From NCBI GenBank assembly GCA_019137255.1, contig WPDH01000110.1:186001-250000 (forward strand): DNA of 64,000 nucleotides, read 5' to 3'. The notes under the pieces are model-generated. The model worked only from the letters and a program-made list of their open reading frames with translations. It did not search any database and was not told where the DNA came from. Numbering within the stretch: the first letter of the stretch is position 1; every line of letters begins with the position of its first letter. Both the position numbers and the translations under genes were made by a program. Positions 47,060 to 58,490 of this stretch are shown piece after piece. The DNA is from Corinectria fuckeliana (Eukaryota > Ascomycota > Sordariomycetes > Hypocreales > Nectriaceae).

Positions 47060-47705
47060 CAGAGTTGCATAATGCCAATGTGGAGACCAAAGTTGCTGAT
47101 ACCTTGTCGTATACAAATTCACTTGCCATAAACCAGCTGATAAGCAAAGGCGTCTTGAGCGAGATAGCAAAGTCAGACCCTGAACGCTTCGACAGGCTAG
47201 AATATGTCGGTTTTAAGCTCATACGTTACGGGGACATCATTTACCAACTTTGTGAGAGATTTGGAGGCCACTACATGGACGTGGGTGCTTCAGCAAAGAT
47301 TTCAAACGGCCTGGTACGTCATCTAATTCCTTTCCCATCTTATCAAGACACAGTTTGGCTAACAACAGGCTTCGTCCCATGACTAACCTAGAGCTAAACA
47401 TGTCAAAGATCAAGATCAAATCCGACGCTTCTATTGCTCAATATTATGACCAGGGCCTGATTTTCGATGACGGCTCACGGATAGAGGCTAGTTTGATTGT
47501 TTATGCTACCGGATTCGTTGGCAACATGAAATAATCAGTCAAGGATTTATTTGGTGAGGAGGTGGCAAACTGGGTCGAGGATTTCTGGGGCGTTGATCAT
47601 GAAGGCTAAATTAAGGGCACATTCAGACCCTCAGGGCCTAAGTCTTTCTCCCTGAGTCTAATCAGGGCAGGCTGCATGCAGTGAGCCAACCGTTTTTAGA
47701 TCCTC
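47060..47705 (+). pseudogene. Flavin monooxygenase relic (C-terminal half)
   Basis: The frame reads ANVETKVADTLSYTNSLAIN, then DPERFDRLEYVGFKLIRYGD, ERFGGHYMDVGASAKISNGL, and after a splice or shift IKIKSDASIAQYYDQGLIFD and ASLIVYATGFVGNMK. DLFGEEV and DFWGVDHEG follow between stops. The block order (GGHYxDVG..., ATGFVGNM, FWGxDxEG) matches large fungal FMO/Baeyer-Villiger-like proteins. The FAD and NADPH loops of the N-terminal half are missing. In-frame stops occur after NMK and after DHEG. It is a different subfamily from the intact FMO at 24-25.6 kb. Confidence 0.78.
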
Positions 47706-48200
47706 GCCTTTGGCTTCATGGAGGAACTTGTTGTCAGGTCAGATAATTCTCCAGATTCATCGCGTTGAAAATTCGAGCCCAACTGGACGGAACTACCTTG
47801 TTATAAAGGGATGATTAGCATGACAATTCTAATGTTGGCTGGTAAAGCTTTCATGTCATTCTTATTCTATAAAATGCCATTTGAGTTAAAGAATTCTTTG
47901 GAAAACAAGCACATTCAGTTCCAAGTTAAGGCACGTCAAGTGCCGGATTATCTGTAAATAAACCTCTCCGTAGACAAGGAACAGCACTAGGATGGACTTA
48001 GGAGTGATTTGTGTTTGCATCCATCGAGTCTACTCTAAGATAGTTGCCGTCCTCTAAGCTGACAAATATGAAGTACTTCTGCCCGCGTTAAAAGAAAACC
48101 ACCGCAGTCTTACGGTCATGAATATAATGACAATCTCGGAGAAAGATCCAGTCCCAGCCATACGTGGCTCACTACTTATATCCTTCGTGTTTCCATTCAC
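47706..48200. other. Intergenic region
   Basis: About 500 bases with nothing recognised. Confidence 0.35.
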
Positions 48201-49690
48201 TCAATTCCACGAGTTATACTCCTCTTCTCTAACCTCGCACATGTTCTGTATCTCATCTTTGCTTCCAAACAGAGGACTCACGAAAACATGCATGCCAGTC
48301 GAATCTGGCTCGGAATGCACCGGTGAGTCGTCTTGGCCCCAGCTGAAGCGAATAACTTGTCCGAGCTCGACCACTGCCTCCGGATACTCTGCTAGTCTCT
48401 TCGCAAGTCCAGGGTCAGGGTCATTTTGGTCCCACGGCTGTCCCGTGTCCAACAGCGATTCCAACACAGCATGGACAGCCGGGTTTGTGGCTATGACCCT
48501 GGTCGATGGGTCGAGGATCGTAACGGCATATTTAGAATGCGGCATCTAAGGCTCGGAGCAAGCGCACTCAAACATACGACCGTCTGTATGCTATCGCGGT
48601 ACGACTGATGAATCCGTTGGCAACGTCAAGCGAATGCACAGCCAGCAGGAGTGAGCTTCATGAACTATCGAGTTCCCCTTGGTCAAGGCCCTAGCTGCGC
48701 AATCTTCCCACGCTAGAGCCAAGAACCTGTGCAAGAATTGCACCAATTGTTCTTCGTTCGCGTCCGAGTTTGAGCAGATGAAGGCGGCTGCCTGGGTGGT
48801 AAGTAGGCGAGCGTCGAAAGGGCCATAAAACCCGCTGAAGGCATCTTGGTTGATGGATGAGACAACTTTAGGGTGGAATGACTCGAGTGGGAATATTGCC
48901 AAAGGTGCCGGTCGAGTCGCAGACGCTCGTCCAGGCTCACCAAGAATCACTAGCTCATGATCTATGGCGACTGCGCAAAGTTGAACCAGCTGAGAGGGTG
49001 GCTTTGGGGCCTCTGTATGTGTGTGGACTTGGACAAAGAATGCGTGAGAATGGCACCGGCTGAGTCACTCCCCGGATAAATGCTTAGATTCTTCACCCGC
49101 TCCACCGCTTGATACTGCACCTAGTAAGCTCTAGTCTAGGCAGTCATTTTCATTTCAACACTACTGTAGATTTCCATGTTCAAACATTTACAATACAACT
49201 TCTGGCGATAGGCTGTAAGAGTCTTTTTAAGACTCAGTATTTATACTCAACATTTCCACTGCCATCTGGGTGCGTGCGTGCAATTGACATGTGAAGCTAG
49301 GCAAGGGTCGGCCCCATAACCTTTAACGGGACATCAACGGTGGCTAGCTTTGATTCTCCATGACGGGGATTATAAGCTTCAGTCGGTCCGAAGAATGTGA
49401 ATTGAGCCTACCTGGACGTTGAAAGCTGGAGGAAGACCCTGAGAGCCTTGCGGGGTCATCGGGTTTGCATGAGAGACGCCGAGAATTGAGTCACTTGAAC
49501 TCTGCTTGAGCAGCATCTTTTTCTCTACAGCGTGCACCAAATGACACGCTTCGTCTGATGGACTTTCTTCGGAAGCCAATATAACATCAGTCGTCCTCAC
49601 AGGCAATAGGACACATACGTTGAATCCCGACGCAGGATCCAAATTTGGAACAAAGTTGTCAGAGACCGGTTTGTCCCGCAGCACCACCAA
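48201..49690 (-). pseudogene. Unidentified multi-exon gene, probably broken
   Basis: Three protein-like minus-strand segments follow one another: 49690-49410 (NLDPASGFNVCVLLPVRTTD ..., ending at a CAG-GTAGGC donor), about 49060-48590 (QLVQLCAVAIDHELVILGEP ... FLALAWEDCAARALTKG) and 48545-48201 (ILDPSTRVIATNPAVHAVLE ...). Codon use and composition look real, and the middle segment resembles a folded enzyme-like domain. There is no ATG in frame with the first segment, and the joins between segments need uncertain splices or skip stops. I do not recognise the family. Confidence 0.4.
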
Positions 49691-50265
49691 AAGCCATTGT
49701 CAGTCCTTGTGCGGGAGTGTTTGAAACTTCTATGACGCTTCCCCGGATATGACGGAGGGAGGTTGGTAGAAGTCTCAATACAAGATTGACATTAGTTTGC
49801 TAATATTAGAAGTAATTAAGACTTGGAGAATGGGGGTGTAAGTCTCGCTCTGCGGACCGGAACATCAAAACGTAAGCACTGCTGCGGTGTTAATTAGTGG
49901 CTCCTGAATACCCAGGCAATTTATTGCTCCAAATTTGCTTGTGATGTCATCTCTGCGGACGAAAACATTGACATGTCAGCGCTGATGCAACTTCCACGAG
50001 CTTAAGCCTGAACGGACAAAACGAAGCTCAAAATGTTGATTCTTATATTATCTCCACGGGGCTGTGTAAGGATGTGTACCCGTCTCAGGAGACATCGCAG
50101 AGTAGTCCACTTAAAATTGCAAGTCGCATCGTACAAAGGTAGCATTACTAGGAGAACCATAAAAGAGAGGGAACGGCCGGATTTTCGAGTAGCGGAACAA
50201 TTGAGAGCCAGCGCACCAATTAAGAAACTTGAAACATTGTCCAAGTCTTTCAATATCAGTCCAAC
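49691..50265. other. Intergenic region
   Basis: No feature supported; short frames only. The last part would be the promoter of the VOC gene. Confidence 0.35.
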
Positions 50266-50820
50266 ATGAAGGCCTAGCTCCTCTTTACTTTCTTATCTGC
50301 CATTCTGGCTACCACTGTCGCAAGTCCTACTCAGGAATGTTCAATCCCCCCATCGACAAATCACTCTTCTGTTGTCTCCTCTAAGCTTCGTTTCGGACAC
50401 ATTGGCCTATCGGTTGCCAATATTACCCTCGAAACACAATGGTATCGAGAAGTCCTGGGCTTCAAGCATGTCGAGACGGAGATTCTGGGCAGCAAATTGA
50501 CAATGCAATTCGTCATGCTTAGGAACCCCGTCGACATTCGGGTCGAGTTCCGACAACAGCTTCACTCCACCTCGGACGGAAGAAACCCGGCCAATGTCGC
50601 CGAGTTGGGGAATGTTTATGGTCTTTTCAACTGGTCTCTCCAGGTTGATAATGTCGATGCAGTATACTCGGACTTGGTTGCTGCTGGTGTTGATATTTTC
50701 CAGGAGCCGGTTGATGTTCTAACATATGTCTGATTTTATATGATTCACGTTCCGCAGGGCAACATTATTAAGCTTATCTAGCACTTAGATACTGGGTCTG
50801 CGGAGGTTTTTTCTGAATGA
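50266..50820 (+). pseudogene. Secreted VOC/glyoxalase-fold protein, with premature stops
   Basis: From ATG 50266 the frame reads MKA, TAG, then a signal-peptide-like LLFTFLSAILATTVAS. A vicinal-oxygen-chelate domain follows: LRFGHIGLSVANITLETQWY, REVLGFKHVETE, LGSKLTMQFVMLRNP, and FNWSLQVDNVDAVYSDLVAA. After a TGA at 50731 the frame resumes with FYMIHVPQGNIIKLI, then TAG 50779 and finally TGA 50818. The first metal-site histidine (FGHIGLSV) and the end strand (PQGNIIKL) are present. All three internal stops are one C-to-T step from Gln or Arg codons. The family includes glyoxalase- and dioxygenase-like enzymes; the substrate is unknown. Confidence 0.78.
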
Positions 50821-51364
50821 AGTATTAGACCGCGACTTTCCGAGATAATAACAATAACGGGGACGATAACAGGAACGAGGACAGCGATCTTTACTTCGAC
50901 CTGTAGAGTGGACACACTACCGAAATAGCGAATACGGTGTATAATTACTAAGCAGGCAACACTGCTAAAGAACCAGGTTTTATTTGACGAATACTTGCGA
51001 ATCTCGCTAGGCTGGCACAGACACCGCTTTATCGACTCCACCAAGTTTATAGCATCAGCCCATCAGCTAGCAAGGGTGAATTGCCGATAACGGAGCATCA
51101 TTGGGAAGTTTTTCGAAATTGTTCCCAGTCATAACGTGTTGATATAACACGTTGCAGTAGCCTTCATCCTCAAGTCCGCATTGTTTCAGGCTACCAGTGT
51201 TGTTTGAGACTTCGGCTTCGATCTTATTGTCAGCGACTAACCAATCTTTGTGTCGACACTTACAATTGTCACACAACGCCATCGCCGAGCCTAACCCACC
51301 ACTCTCCCACCACTTTCCCCGTTGAAAATTTTGCACCCCATCATCTCGATACCAGTTACTCAAG
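50821..51364. promoter_or_regulatory. Intergenic region, aminotransferase promoter
   Basis: 540 bases. A minus-strand frame at 51381-51067 has no motif. The 100 bases before 51365 are C/T- and A-rich as in fungal leaders. Confidence 0.4.
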
Positions 51365-52736
51365 ATGGGATCTATTCCCATTAGTCTCTTTTCTTCGCTA
51401 CCAGAGGTAGAAAAGGACGAGGTTTTCGCCGTCGTTGGGCAGTTTCGAACCGATACGCATCCGGATCGCGTGAATCTTGGTGCAGGCGTCTACTACTCCG
51501 ACGAAGGCAAGTCTTGGCCGCTCGAAGTAGTTGGAAAGATAGAGAAGCGTATGCACGAGGAACAGGATATCACCCGCCACGATTATATCCCCATTGAGGG
51601 CGACGACCGGTTCCTGAGTGCTGCTAGAGAGTTGGTTTTTTCGCCTACCTTTCCCACTCAGCTCGGGGAACAGCAATCAGATGACCGAATCGTTTCCGTG
51701 CAAACCGTTTCGGGCACAGGCGCCAATCATGTCGGTGCTCGATTTCTCGCCGAGCATCTGCACCCCCGGTGTGTATCGGTTTCAGATCCCACTTGGGCCA
51801 ATCACCATGTCATCTGGGAGTCTGTCGGCGTTCCTCCGCGTACCTATCCGTACTACAACAAGTCCGACTGCACTCTCAACTTCTCTGCCATGATGGAAAC
51901 TCTGGAGAGAGAATCCCAACCCGGAGATGTCATCTTGTTACACGCGTGTGCGCACAACCCAACAGGCTTGGACCCAACGCGAGAACAGTGGATTGCCATT
52001 GCAGATCTTTGTTCCCGGAAACAGCTCTTCCCCTTCCTCGACAATGCTTATCAGGGTTTTGCATCGGGAGATCCAGTTCAAGACTCGTGGGCAATCCGTC
52101 ACTTCTATCAACACCAGCCACCCATGGAGATGTGTGTTGCGCAATCCTTCTCCAAGAGTTTCGGCCTCTATGGACAACGAGCCGGAGCCTTTCACCTTGT
52201 CTTGAACGACACGTCAAAAACTACCAAAGCCAACGTTTTGGGGAATTTGGCTCAGCTCATTCGCAGTGAATACTCGGTAGCGCCGAGATACGGATCTACC
52301 ATCGTCAGAACCATCCTCGAAAGTGAATCCTTGTCGAATGAGTGGTTAGCCGAATTGGAGTTGATGAGCAGTCGCATCCGATCAATGAGACGCGCTCTAT
52401 ATGAAGAACTTTGCCATCTTGGTACTCCGGGTTCATGGATACATATAACTGAGCAGGTAGGTCTTCCCTGAATCCCTTCTAATACATCCACGCTAAGTGT
52501 ATGAATAGATCGGCATGTTCTCGTACACAGGTCTCACAGCGGCTGAAGTAGACATCCTCCGAAAGCAATACCACGTCTACCTGCTCGCTTCTGGGCGGGC
52601 ATGCGTTGCAGGCTGTAAGCTAAAAGAAAACCCCGAGCTGAGAACAGGTTGCTAATATATACAAGTGAACTCTAAGAACGTAAAATACGTCGCTGCTGCG
52701 ATCAACGCAGTGAGAACCAAGTCGCATGGAACTTGA
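51365..52736 (+). CDS. Aspartate aminotransferase (class I, PLP-dependent)
   Basis: Three exons (51365-52456, 52509-52614 and 52666-52736) give 422 residues, the normal length. Conserved blocks are VNLGAGVYYSDEGKSWPLEV at the N-terminus, QTVSGTGANHVGARFL, HACAHNPTGLDPT (PLP phosphate and ring contacts, NPTG), FPFLDNAYQGFASG (DxAYQG), and SFSKSFGLYGQRAGA with the PLP-binding lysine. SGRACVAG-LNSKNVKYVA crosses the last intron. No mitochondrial presequence is seen, so it is probably cytosolic. It interconverts aspartate and oxaloacetate with 2-oxoglutarate and glutamate. Being in an accessory region it may be a paralogue serving a special pathway, which is inference. Confidence 0.93.
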
Positions 52737-52890
52737 GAAAACAGTCAAACTCGGCTCGCTGGACAGAGCTGGTATGGAAAAGTGCCGTCATAAAAACCTG
52801 CGCAGCGTAAACTCTCCAACACCCAGATCATATTTTAGACCGCAAACAATTTCATTCCAGTTCCAATTTATTTTCGTCAAGAAATTTATC

Positions 52891-53688
52891 TTATCGTTGA
52901 ACATTTTCCGCCGTAAATTCTTTCCACAAACCTAACGTGCTGTTCTCGCCTCCAATATTTTTTCTTGACCACACGACTGGATTTTGAGATAGATTGGGAG
53001 GCAGGCACATGATGAGAAAGAGCCTGGTAGATTGTTTTAAACCTTCTAATCTGTTCACGGCATCATGGACAGAGGCCAAGCGCCAAGGAATCGAAACTGC
53101 CCCATCTCTTTTGCCTTCCTCAAGCGCCAGATATAGCTCGCCAAAGCCTTTGTCCAGCTTTCTGATTTTCATCATGGCATCCCTCATTATCCCACAGTTT
53201 TCCAAAATTCTTTGAGCTGCGGCACGGAGTTCTTCCCCTTGAGTCTTTAAATCCCCGGTGGCGTGGTTTTGGTGCCTCATCTTGTTCTTCGCTCCTGTTG
53301 CCCATCCCCCATTCATGGCAGCTGAAACGACGTGGCGGAACTGTTGCAACGTAAGAATCAAGCCAACTGGTGCTGGAATGGGAGACCATGAGCTCACCTG
53401 TTGCAAAATTTTGTAGCCTAAGAGAACATGATGAATCATGTTCTAGACTCTGTCGACCGTAGCTGCAGCCATACTGTTCTAGTCAATCAAGTCGTCGACG
53501 ACTCTGTGGGCAATAGCTAAAAGCTATTGCAACTCTCCCGCTCGGCGGCACTTGTTAGGAAGGCTTGAGTACTTCTCAGCTAGCACCCAGTTTGTAACGG
53601 CGGTCTCGAAATTCCTAATCTCCTCCGGGAGATAGTCATACTCTGTAATGATGTCGTTGGCGGTGATCCAGTCGTCTGGAGATGCCAT
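52891..53688 (-). pseudogene. Unidentified gene with three TAG stops, next to a HET gene
   Basis: From ATG 53688 (MASPDDWITANDIITEYDYL) the frame is open except for three TAG codons, at 53526-53524, 53481-53479 and 53445-53443, each preceded and followed by sensible coding sequence (LQ-stop-LLAIAHRVVDDLID-stop-NSM...). It then stays open from 53439 to 52891 (MIHHVLLGYKILQQ ... GLWKEFTAENVQR). CAG would restore each. The protein would be about 265 residues, largely helical, with no known motif. A GTGAGC donor after KILQQ is also possible. It shares the strand with the HET relic 50 bases upstream. Confidence 0.6.
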
Positions 53689-53738
53689 ACCCCAAAACAT
53701 TTCCCAGCGTCAATATATCAGTTAACTTAACCATTCAT

Positions 53739-55274
53739 TCATTTGGGCCATGGGATAGTCAAGTTTCTCGGGTGATCTTTGTTATCAAAGAACCAGAGAC
53801 CGTTCATCCACTTCCTCGGCATGATGTGTTGCGGACCAGGAGCGAACCAGACCTGTAACGATGTTACCCTCGTATTCTTCCTCGCCAACTTGGCCCCACG
53901 GTCCTTGAACTCGTGATCGGTGGGAATAGCCGTTAAGGCAGACGAAATCGCAGCCGACTCGTTCATCGGATCGTCGGGGATGAAGATTCCAAGCCAGGGA
54001 GTCCATTTTCTCGGGACGTGGAGGCGCGATAGCCACAATGGCCTATGCTCTGCAATGGCTCGGCATACAGCCTTTACCATCATAACTTGGATGTGTTGCA
54101 GGCTCCAATACTACGTTGCCATGCTGGCTCGTTTCTCGTCGAGAAACTCCCTCAGCTTAGTGTGGAGAGCTCTACCACCCTCCTGGTGAATGCTCTTCAA
54201 GTGTCCCTCAAGAGCGACAAGTAAGCGTTCCCCTTCACTGGGTGCGTTTGTTTGAGTGTCTTCATTGTTTTTCCTGTAAAAGTCTTCATCTGCTGCAGAT
54301 ATTTTGACATTGACTCTCTTATCCAGGCGCGATAGTGCTCCTCTTACCATCAGTCCCACACTGCTCATTTTGACGGTAGGAAGGCGACACATCTTAATGA
54401 AGATCAACTCTGCAGCCTGTAGCGGAGGTATAATCTGCAACTTTACTGTGTGCAAACACTCGAGTACGTTTTGTTGCATAACAGTCTCGGGCAGTACGTC
54501 TTGGCGAAGTATCTCTCCATTCATCACAAAGAGGGCCAATATTGCGATGCTCAGACTCTCGTCGGAGGCGTTCAAGATCTGGGCGCCGAGCCTAGACGTG
54601 TATCTGCGGAAATTTGCGGCAATGGCCAAAATATCGGATGGCACGGTTATCCCACGAGTGCTAATGTCTTCGAAGATCGCTGGCGACATGGCGTGGACTA
54701 CCGAGCTTGGGTCCGCCGAATACATGCTTCTGTACAAGAAGGTGTAGCGCCGTGCATATGTAAGGATCTTGAAACACCTCTCTTGGTTCCTTTTGTCGGC
54801 ATGGCGGCTTAAAGCGAGGCAAAACACTGTGACTTCAGTCAGAAAGTTGAGGGGCCGTACTTCGATCTCCCCAGAAGTCTTCCCAAAGAGATCAACGCCG
54901 TCCTCGTCCTCAAACAGGCCAGTTCGATCCAAGGTGCAGGGAAAAAGTAGTATCATGTGTCTGAAGGCGAGAAACTCTTCCTGGAAGATCCATGCCCTAT
55001 GCCACCAGCTGTCTTGTATTATTGCTTCGATCAGATCAAGCACCGAAATGGCCTCGCCCACCGGTACGAGTAATTTTAGCGCGCTGTCGTTATTCTCCGC
55101 GAACTTGCTGTCCCGCAGCTTCCGCAGCACTGTCAGACAGGGTTCTAACCGCCGAGTAATGTGATCAACCTGGGGGCACGACAGACACAATGACACAGCC
55201 ACACTCAGGAACGGCTGCTCAGATGCGTACCCGCAAGCGAAAATTTTATTAGAAAAAAAGGGATGGATGATCAT
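53739..55274 (-). pseudogene. HET-domain (heterokaryon incompatibility) gene, truncated and with one stop
   Basis: A 388-codon frame (55274-54111) and a 115-codon frame (54083-53739) are the same frame, split only by a TAG at 54113-54111 (after RASMAT). The HET core is visible in part: DSWWHRAWIFQEEFLAFRHM is its hallmark WxxRAWxxQE block. The earlier blocks of the domain (the AxSYxWG and DALCIDQ types) are missing, and the sequence upstream of about 55170 reads like an intron end followed by AT-rich DNA, so the 5' part is lost. The C-terminal half (NVKISAADEDFYRKN ... WVxxG-type ending NGLWFFDNKDHPRN) is intact. HET proteins trigger cell death after hyphal fusion between unlike strains. This copy should not be functional. 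Confidence 0.8.
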
Positions 55275-55506
55275 TTCAAAGTTTTATCCGACGCTGGTGA
55301 TACCGCACCTCCATACCTGCAGTCATGCCTAAGGAGAGAGATAGAGCCGTTAGGATCATCACTATAAATCTACTATAATCTAAGAGGACTTAATGTCTAA
55401 TCATAGTTTTAGTCCAGTATAGTAGGCTGATTATCACAGTATGACTTTAATAGATTCTTTTAATATTCACTCTAATAGTTATATCGTTTGGAAATTATAT
55501 ATAACT

Positions 55507-58490
55507 TTACTTGCTACCAGTAAATGTATACAACAAGCAGCCGACCTGTACACTTCCGCCAACACCGCCGTTATCGCCTATTAAATAAAGTTAGTATATC
55601 TTCTTTAAAAGGCTTTCAAAGATATAATAATATCTTCACTTACACTTTGTATAAACTTCTCTCACATTCAAGTAGGCTGTGATAGTACTACCTATTCCCA
55701 AGGGGAATCGGAAGTTTTGCGTGTCTTGGGTAGTCACACATCCATCTATCCAATAGACTGAGTAGTAATATGAGATGCCGTGCTTGTCCGACTTGCTCAA
55801 TTCAACAGTTCCCGCTCCATCGTAAAGGTTGTCGTCTCCGTTGGGTCCGCTCAGCCCGCTAAACTCTGTCGAATAATCGTCTTGGGAGCCTCCGTTAATA
55901 TCCGCGTGCCCGGGGAAGTCAGATTCGAGGTGGCAATTAATTGCCCCCCTTGTCAGCGGTGACGTAGGGATCGCGGCCTGAGTGGTAGTAGGTGCCTCAG
56001 TGGGCTTGAGAGTGACAGCGGAGGGGAAGGTAGTATAGTCGGTGCAGTGGCCCGAAATGAGAGTAGCGGTGGCAAAGAAAGTCTGGCCCTCGGTGGCAGT
56101 GGAGCACTGGCAGTAAGGGGTAGCGACGTTAGGGCCGCCATGGTTCACACAGGGGTATGGACCAGTGAAAGTATTCACGGTCGTGGTGGTGGTTTGTGGG
56201 ACCGAGGTGGTAGTATCAGGCGCTGAAGTGATGGTGAGGGTAGAGGTTTGGAAAGTTGTAGGGGTGGTAGTACTGTCCGTTGTTGTTTCGGTGGTCTCAG
56301 TTGTTGAATCGGCAGTCGTCTCTGTGGATTGAGTGGTTTCCGTTGTCTCGGTGTCAGTCGTGGGAGTGCCAATGGCCTCGGTCGTGGTAGAGTCGGTAGC
56401 AGTAGAGGTGGCCTCAGTAGTGCTTCCAGTACTAGTCACAACCAAGCACACGTCGACATCCGAGTCCTCTCGCTTCTGGTTGTCAAGGGAAACGTTGGGA
56501 GCCCAGAAGTCCTGGTACGTTACAAGTTGGTCCTCAACCCACAGCCTCCATCGAGCGATGCGAAGACCTATGCTGCCCTCAGGGGCGAAGGGGCTCACCA
56601 GAACAGACTGAAGAGCGTCGACTTCCACGATGGCTCGACCCCAAGTACCGACCTGCTCGGTGGAAGAATCTACATCAGTGCGGGTGTAGCCCAGGACGCG
56701 GCCGCTGTCGCTAGATCCGGGGAGGATTCCGACGAGGCTATCAGCGAGCTGCCGAGCGCGGTCCTGGTATCGGAACTCAGTGGTGACACCCGTGGGGTCC
56801 ACTTGGCCGGCGACGTATGTGAAGGGAGTGAGGACAAAGACCTTGGGAGAGTAGATAGCGTTCAAGACTCCGGGGTTGTCGTCATCACCAACGAGGGCAG
56901 TAATACTCAACGCATCTGTCGTGCCGTCACGGAGGGCCCCGAAGACATTTGCGTCGAAAAACGCATCGTCGGTCGGATTCCAGTTGTCGTCGATAAAGCC
57001 AGGGACCTCCCAGATATGTGAGAGATAGACACCCTTCTCAGAGACGATTATAACAGCTGTGCAACCGTAGATACCGTTGACACCTGCGAATCCCTGGCCC
57101 GCCTCGGGGAAGTTGAACCAATGTCCAGACACAAGTCCAGCCTGGCTGACCCAGGCGGGGTTCAAGCTCGCGACGTAGAACGGGTTAGGGGTCGTGTCGG
57201 AGGTGAAAGTGCGAGCAGACACGCCTCGCTTGTTCTTGGTGGCGGAGTCAGACTCCGCGCGGGCTGTGGGCTCAGCAATAGAGATGTCGTTCAAAGCGCC
57301 GTAGCCGGTGGGAAGCTCGGAGGTGGTAACGGTGGAAAGGGCACTACAGTCAGCCGAGGACGAGACGTAGTTCATATTAGCACCGCTCAGAGGGAGTGCA
57401 CCCATGGGGCAGGCATCGGCGTTGCCGCAAGTGCCAGAAGCACAGGGCGTGATGGCAGGGGCAGTGCCGGTGGTTGAGATGGTTGTAGTCGCTTCAGTGA
57501 CAGAGCAGCCGGTAACTTCAACGGTGATGGATTCGATGCAGGTCTCGGAAGTAACAACGTTGCCATCCTCAGTGACGGTGGTGGGCTTGCAGATAAGGGT
57601 TACGTGCTCGGCCGTGTCCTCTGTGCATGGAGAGGTTGTGGTCGACGTGGGCTCTTCTGTAGAAGACTCATGCTCCGTGGATGATTGATCGCTCTTCTCT
57701 TCGGTCTTGTCATCGTCATTCTCGTCGGTGAGATCCTCAGTCTCGGTTTGGACGGTACTGATGACACTGGTAACAGCAGTCACATCATGGTTAACGATAT
57801 TAACCGAGACATCGGTAAGGTCCTGAGCGATGCAGACCAAGCTGTTGATGACATCGCCGATGGCCCCAAGAAAGCCTCGCCTCTTCTTGCCGTCGCAGCC
57901 CTGGTTGGAATCACCGCCCAGCTCCTTGATCACCTTAATGACGTGGTCCTTGACTTGGTCAACCTGGTTCTTAGTCTCATCCAAGAGGTTATCTGGGTCG
58001 ACCTTCCAGGTGTTGATGATGGGTATCAGAGCCAGGATCTCAGTCGACACGGAAGACACGCTAGAGGTGGCAGCAGCACCTGTAGCTGTAGTGAGGACCG
58101 GAGCATCGGTGATGGTGTCAGCGGGGTTTACAGTCGTGGTAGTCTCAACGGGTTGCGCGGTAGTCGTGGTAGGTAGCCCCTGGGTGGTAGTAGTGGTGTC
58201 AGGGAGCTCAGTGGTGGTGGTAGGAGTGCCAATAGGCAGTTCGGTGGTGGTGGTGTTAAGGAGCTGCTCAGTTGTGGTAGTAGTGCCAACAGGCAGTTCA
58301 GTAGTTGTGGTGTCAGGCCAGGGAAGTAAGGCGGTAGTGCTAAGGTCGGGTTAGGGCCTCCCTAGGATATTCCAATCATCACTCACGTTGTAATCCCTAC
58401 TGGCGTGAAGGGATCTTGAGCAGACGCGTGGAGAGACAGCGAGGCCAGCACAACGAATGCACGGCCGACTGACCAGCCGTGAGAACGCAT
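55507..58490 (-). CDS. Second large secreted Thr/Ser-rich protein with Cys-rich C-terminus
   Basis: Three exons (58490-58387, 58339-55644 and 55577-55507) give 956 residues. The signal peptide is MRSHGWSVGRAFVVLASLSL followed by HASA. A stalk of TTTTELP-type repeats leads to a helical segment (LIPIINTWKVDPDNLLDE) with a CDGKKRRGFLGAIGDVIN block. A cysteine-containing module, then a globular domain (GHWFNFPEAGQGFAGVNGIY, GCTAVIIVSEKGVYLSHIWE, and later AIVEVDALQSVLVS), a long Thr/Glu stalk and a C-terminal domain (CHLESDFPGHADINGG ... GGVGGSVQVGCLLYTF) follow. The last exon is only visible if an intron with a CTAAC branch is removed after EVYTK. The same kind of layout occurs in the protein at 7.7-11.3 kb, but the folded parts differ. 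Probably extracellular; function unknown. Confidence 0.8.

Noticed and set aside
56329..57021. 230-codon plus-strand frame
   Set aside because: Antisense to the second mucin-like protein, whose minus-strand frame has a signal peptide and folded domains.
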